From positions 1-9,220 of the forward strand of contig JAUZQL010000213.1 of assembly GCA_030950975.1 (NCBI GenBank): DNA of 9,220 nt, in the 5' to 3' direction. The first letter of the stretch is position 1. Every line of letters begins with the position of its first letter. Under the pieces are notes generated by a model, which made no database searches, was not told where the DNA came from, and saw nothing but the letters and a program-made list of their open reading frames with translations. This document shows positions 5,373-9,220 of the stretch, piece after piece. The DNA comes from Mariprofundaceae bacterium (GTDB lineage: Bacteria > Pseudomonadota > Zetaproteobacteria > Mariprofundales > Mariprofundaceae). Made by a program: the position numbers and the translations under genes.

Positions 5373-7184
5373 TCACCAACCCAAGCGTTTTTTGAGTCCT
5401 GTGGTTCGTAAAATACGTTTTTTCACTGCGGTACGAATATTTTCAGCACTGGCATGCAGATGAAAGGATTGTTTGCTGCGGGTGATGGCAGTATAAAACA
5501 GTTCTCGACCCAAAATAGAATGATCACTTTCTTGCGAGGGTAAGATTAAAAACACATGTTCAAATTCTGAACCTTGCGATTTATGCACGGTCATCGCCCA
5601 ACATGGTTCATAGTGAGGCAAGCTATACAGTGGAAAAAATCGAGCTTCTCCTGAGACATCAAAAAAGCAGGCTTGTAAACTTCCATCGATGTTCCACAAC
5701 AAACCCGTATCGCCATTGAATAAACCCAATTCATGATGGTTGTGGAGAATCATAATAGGCATGCCATGAACGGCTTTACCTGCTTCCATATCGCCCAATA
5801 AATGCTGTTGCATTAAGCGATTGATGGTTTCCACACCTTCATTGCCTTGGCGTACAGCACACAAGATGCGGCATCTTTCAAAGCATGCCAATGCTTCTTG
5901 GACATCCGTGCATTGGAGGTATTTTTTATAGTGTTTTGCTGCCGCTTCAAGGGTGATATTTAAGTCACTATCCGCTTGCCAATGGACGCAGGTGCTATCT
6001 TCCATGTTGTTATCGGCTTGTAGAATCTGAAAGACCGATACCTCATCACCTTGATTGACCGCCATTGCCAAATCCGCAATAGGTCCTGTAAAACGATAAC
6101 TATCATGCAATAAAGCCATGCTATCTTGAATAGGGGATGCGGTGGCTTGTTGTGGAATATACTTGATGTTGCTTTGGCTATCGTTGGCTAATTTTTGCGC
6201 CATATCAGGGCTGTAGGCATGCGCTTGACCATGCCCTGTAATGTCGCCCAAAATATTGCCTGCATCCACAGATGAAAGTTGATCGCGATCACCCAATAAA
6301 ATCAAGCGTGCATCTTGAGGTATGGCATCCAATACGCGAGCCATGATGGGTAAATCAATCATGGAAGCTTCATCAATCACCAAACAATCCAATAACAGCG
6401 GATTATCGTGATGATGACGATAACCACGTGGTGAAAAACCAAGCAAACGATGCAAGGTGGCGGCTTCTTCAGGAATACAACGGCGAATCGTGTCATCAAT
6501 GCTGATGTTTTGTTTTGCCGAGCGAATGGATGCCATCATGCGTGCGGCTGCTTTACCTGTGGGAGCTGCTAAACGAATGCGCATATCTGCGTTTTGTTCT
6601 AATAAAAGTGCCAGAACCTTGACCAGCGATGTTGTTTTACCTGTACCCGGTCCACCAGAAATCACCGAAAAACGTTGGCGAACCGCTAACGCCGCCGCCA
6701 TTTTTTGCCAATCCATTTCTTCCTTGTTTTTTAGCGTATTTTTGGCAAATAAACGTGATAAACCTTCTTTTAAGCCTCGTTCATCCAAGTTTATAGTTTT
6801 TTTCAATCGGCTTAACAATGCATCTGCGACGTGTTGTTCCGCTGACCAAAAACGTTGAAAATACAATAAATCACCATCCAAAATCATCGGTGCATTATCG
6901 CCAGCATCTACAACGCAAGGGGTTTGCAATAAAAAAGTGCGCCATGTTTCCATATCAGGCGCAACTCCATGAGCATTATGCCAAGGTTTCTGTGCCAAGT
7001 CTTTGAGATTGAGACAGACATGACCTTGTTCATCGTGTTTCGATAAAGAAAAAGCCGTGTGATATAATAAATCATGCGTATCGCCACCTGCCATTTCAAC
7101 CATAAAATCGGCAAACATTTCAGCCAGCCCTTGTTTATTTTCTAAGTTGTCTTGTTTGAGGACTTGTTGCTTGGCTTGACTCAT
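5373..7184 (-). CDS. recD: Exodeoxyribonuclease V alpha subunit RecD
   Basis: 5'-3' superfamily 1 helicase subunit of RecBCD, which processes double-strand breaks, loads RecA after Chi recognition and degrades linear foreign DNA. The protein has 603 aa, close to the 608 of E. coli. An N-terminal helical domain (1-165, contact with RecC in known structures) precedes the motor. Walker A is SGGPGTGKTT (176-185, K183). Walker B is LVIDEAS (268-274). Motif III is GDRDQLSSV (298-306), and the arginine of motif IV is in SYRF (362-365). Motif V is TVHKSQGSEF (532-541). Motif VI is YTAITRSK (564-571). All motor residues are present. Its ATG overlaps the recB stop as ATGA and is preceded by AAGGAG at 7 nt, so translation is coupled to recB. 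It is the last gene of the transcript visible here. Confidence 0.96.
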   Translation of the reverse strand: MSQAKQQVLKQDNLENKQGLAEMFADFMVEMAGGDTHDLLYHTAFSLSKHDEQGHVCLNLKDLAQKPWHNAHGVAPDMETWRTFLLQTPCVVDAGDNAPMILDGDLLYFQRFWSAEQHVADALLSRLKKTINLDERGLKEGLSRLFAKNTLKNKEEMDWQKMAAALAVRQRFSVISGGPGTGKTTSLVKVLALLLEQNADMRIRLAAPTGKAAARMMASIRSAKQNISIDDTIRRCIPEEAATLHRLLGFSPRGYRHHHDNPLLLDCLVIDEASMIDLPIMARVLDAIPQDARLILLGDRDQLSSVDAGNILGDITGHGQAHAYSPDMAQKLANDSQSNIKYIPQQATASPIQDSMALLHDSYRFTGPIADLAMAVNQGDEVSVFQILQADNNMEDSTCVHWQADSDLNITLEAAAKHYKKYLQCTDVQEALACFERCRILCAVRQGNEGVETINRLMQQHLLGDMEAGKAVHGMPIMILHNHHELGLFNGDTGLLWNIDGSLQACFFDVSGEARFFPLYSLPHYEPCWAMTVHKSQGSEFEHVFLILPSQESDHSILGRELFYTAITRSKQSFHLHASAENIRTAVKKRILRTTGLKKRLGW

Positions 7185-9220
7185 TGGCTCGCTCCTTTGC
7201 CAAAAATATCCTGATCCAGTGTGTCAATCAAAGCAGCGGAAGGTTTATCAAAAAAGACACCCTCATTGCCAGCATGTTCAGCTCGCATACCTCGTAAAAA
7301 TAAATAATACACGCCGCCAAAGTGTGTTTCATAATCATAATTCGCCATGCGAAGTTTCAAATAGCGATGCAATGCCACCGTATAAATCAAATATTGCACA
7401 TCATAACGGTGGCTAAGGATGGTGTTTTGCAAGCATGGGACTTGATAATCCTGCAATCGATTGCCCAAATGATTACTTTTGTAATCGGCAATGTAATAAC
7501 GCCCGTGATGTTCAAAGACCAAATCAATTTCACCAGTAAGATAACCATGACAATGTTCGGCAATCAAATCTTGCAAGGCTGTATCACTGGCTTGTTGTAA
7601 GGTTTGATTGAATTTCTGAATATTTAATTGTGGTAAAGCCATATCAAAATGCAATTCATTAAGACGTTGAGCTTTGGATAGGTTTTTTAAGCATAAACCA
7701 TCGTGCAAGGGTGTTTGAATCACATCATTCATCCACGCTTTTATCGTATCATGCTGATCGACATGGATACCATAACGGACACCATGTTTTTGCAGAAAAT
7801 CATCGCTTTGCGTGTCAATGTCAGCTTGAAAATTTATATTTTCCAACAGGGCATGTACACAGATTCCCATGTTTCGGTTCGATGGAAGATTGAATACGGC
7901 ATCTTGACTATCCTCTTCTTGTTCCATTGCTACGAATTGAGGATGAATCGAACGAGTCAGCTTTGTATAACTGGTGATGCTCTGATTGTGTGTAAATTTT
8001 CTTGAAAAAGCTTCAATATGGAGGGTTTCGATGGCTTGCGGCTTAGGTTCTAAGGAAATGACATCTGGATGTTCAATCGAAAGCATTTGCCACTCAATGT
8101 TGTCATTTTTAGGTCTTTCTTCTTTTAAGTGGGGGGCAAGCAAATGGGTAATGGCGCTTTTAGGGGCATTTTGACCAATCGTTCCCCAAGCCACATAAAG
8201 TTTATGGCTGGCTCGGGTCAAAGCGACATAAAGCAAGCGCATATCTTCTGATAAACGTTCCTTATCAGCGAGTTGTAACTTTTGGAAATCGGCATTTAAT
8301 TCAAGATAATGGTGTTGTTCTACTTCATCATAATAGGCTAATAATTGATTCGATTTGATGCTTCGAGGTTTGCAATCCCAAAGGTAAGGGACAAAAACAA
8401 TGGCATATTCTAAACCTTTGGCAGCGTGAATGGTGCTGATTTGTACCAAATTACCATCGTTTTCCAACCGTAATTTTGCCTCATCACTGGCGTTGACATC
8501 TTTTTGGCATTGCTCTTCAAACCACGTCAATAAACGAATCATACTGACCTTGGATTGCGCTTCTTGTTGTAAGAGTTCAGCCAGTTGCAAAAGATTGGTT
8601 AATTGACGTTCACCATCCTTTTGATTCGCCAAATATTCACCCATCGCAAAGCTGCGCAACAAGCTTTGAAACATGACCATAAAACCTTGTTGTTCCCATA
8701 AAGCATGCAATCGTTTGAAAGTTTCTTGCCACTTAAAGGGCGTGTTTCCCGTATTGAATTGCTGATGAATGGTCGAATAATGATAACCCAATAAGCAGCT
8801 ACTCATCGCCTCTCTTAATCGAGATGGGTTATCGTGTTCTAAGATGGCTTTTAGGATGATGAATAAACCTTTGGCTTCATCGCTTTGAAAGATGTGATCT
8901 TTGCCTGCGGTAACGGCTGCAATACCGCGTTTTTGCAAAGCTTGGCGGACTGCGGAGGATTCATGATGTCCACGAGTTAGAACCGCAATATCATTGGCTT
9001 GGACAACACGGTCACCCAAATGCAATTCACCTGCTTCAGCTTGCTGCAATAACCTAGCAATTTCATTGGCGACATATTTATGCAATAAATGGCTTCCATT
9101 CTCTTTACTCAGTGCTTTGCCGTCACTTTTGAGTGGAACTTTCCACATGGTAAGGGCTTTGACTTGCTCATTTTTATAGCTCATCAAGGGATGCGTTTTG
9201 TTCGGGACTTGAACTGGTGA
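7181..9220 (-). CDS. recB: Exodeoxyribonuclease V beta subunit RecB, C-terminal part
   Basis: C-terminal 679 residues of RecB, the 3'-5' helicase and nuclease subunit of RecBCD. The frame is open to the right window edge (first visible residues SPVQVPNKTHPL), so the gene starts outside. Full-length RecB is about 1,180 aa. Counting from the edge, helicase motif V is STIHAAKGLEYAIVF (about 262-276) and motif VI is LLYVALTRASHKLYV (about 329-343). A linker then leads to the nuclease domain: GICVHALLE (H456), GEIDLVF (D566) and IADYKSN (D579, K581), followed by YDVQYLIYTVALHRYL. The D...DXK nuclease triad is intact. Its TGA overlaps recD by 4 nt. recC would be expected further upstream, beyond the window. 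Confidence 0.95.
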   Translation of the reverse strand, partial: SPVQVPNKTHPLMSYKNEQVKALTMWKVPLKSDGKALSKENGSHLLHKYVANEIARLLQQAEAGELHLGDRVVQANDIAVLTRGHHESSAVRQALQKRGIAAVTAGKDHIFQSDEAKGLFIILKAILEHDNPSRLREAMSSCLLGYHYSTIHQQFNTGNTPFKWQETFKRLHALWEQQGFMVMFQSLLRSFAMGEYLANQKDGERQLTNLLQLAELLQQEAQSKVSMIRLLTWFEEQCQKDVNASDEAKLRLENDGNLVQISTIHAAKGLEYAIVFVPYLWDCKPRSIKSNQLLAYYDEVEQHHYLELNADFQKLQLADKERLSEDMRLLYVALTRASHKLYVAWGTIGQNAPKSAITHLLAPHLKEERPKNDNIEWQMLSIEHPDVISLEPKPQAIETLHIEAFSRKFTHNQSITSYTKLTRSIHPQFVAMEQEEDSQDAVFNLPSNRNMGICVHALLENINFQADIDTQSDDFLQKHGVRYGIHVDQHDTIKAWMNDVIQTPLHDGLCLKNLSKAQRLNELHFDMALPQLNIQKFNQTLQQASDTALQDLIAEHCHGYLTGEIDLVFEHHGRYYIADYKSNHLGNRLQDYQVPCLQNTILSHRYDVQYLIYTVALHRYLKLRMANYDYETHFGGVYYLFLRGMRAEHAGNEGVFFDKPSAALIDTLDQDIFGKGASQ
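7192..7197 (-). promoter_or_regulatory. Ribosome binding site of recD
   Basis: On the minus strand AAGGAG lies 7 nt before ATG 7184, inside the last codons of recB. It is a near-perfect Shine-Dalgarno sequence and fixes the recD start. Confidence 0.75.

Noticed and set aside
6457..6858. Plus-strand open frame of 133 codons inside recD
   Set aside because: It is opposite the conserved RecD motor motifs, lacks a start signal and has a low-complexity alanine/serine composition typical of an antisense frame.
5373..9220. RecBD as part of a defence island with the MNT-HEPN modules
   Set aside because: The recBD genes are on the opposite strand, several kilobases away and separated by ordinary housekeeping genes. 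Motifs are all standard, so nothing supports a functional link.
1..9220. CRISPR arrays, tRNA or rRNA genes
   Set aside because: No regularly spaced direct repeats, tRNA-like cloverleaf or conserved rRNA segments were seen on reading either strand.

Overview
The window reads as chromosomal DNA of a Gram-negative proteobacterium with moderately AT-rich base composition. The evidence is a recB-recD exonuclease pair, an AmpD-type recycling amidase for Gram-negative peptidoglycan, a proteobacterial-style HemC and a DUF6399-type transposase. A gammaproteobacterium or close relative is plausible, but the species cannot be named from the sequence alone.

The left accessory part (1-1886, all on the + strand) begins with the C-terminal end of a transposase that runs in from outside the window. 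It is followed directly by two tandem nucleotidyltransferase/HEPN (MNT-HEPN) toxin-antitoxin modules. In each, the nucleotidyltransferase stop overlaps the start of the HEPN gene (8 and 13 nt). Both HEPN proteins keep the RX4H ribonuclease motif with a tyrosine two residues later, the residue modified in MntA/HepT systems. The first nucleotidyltransferase seems to have lost its own start where it meets the transposase gene. The second module looks complete.

The central part (2045-4116) holds a minus-strand pair: an AmpD-like amidase and, 1 nt downstream, a membrane fatty acid hydroxylase/sterol desaturase-family protein. Divergent from them is a UPF0014 (FetB-like) permease, separated by a 55-bp spacer with a perfect 6+3+6 palindrome. 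The permease appears to lack the cytoplasmic coupling segment that normally contacts the ATPase, and no ATPase gene is visible.

The right part (4188-9220) is housekeeping. hemC (tetrapyrrole synthesis, + strand) converges on recD and recB (minus strand, recB cut by the window edge). The 258-bp convergent gap contains a pair of REP-like palindromes in inverted orientation. recB and recD overlap by ATGA and are clearly translationally coupled.

The points most worth following up are the damaged tandem MNT-HEPN locus at the transposase junction and the shortened UPF0014 permease. I see no entirely new system that the sequence can prove.
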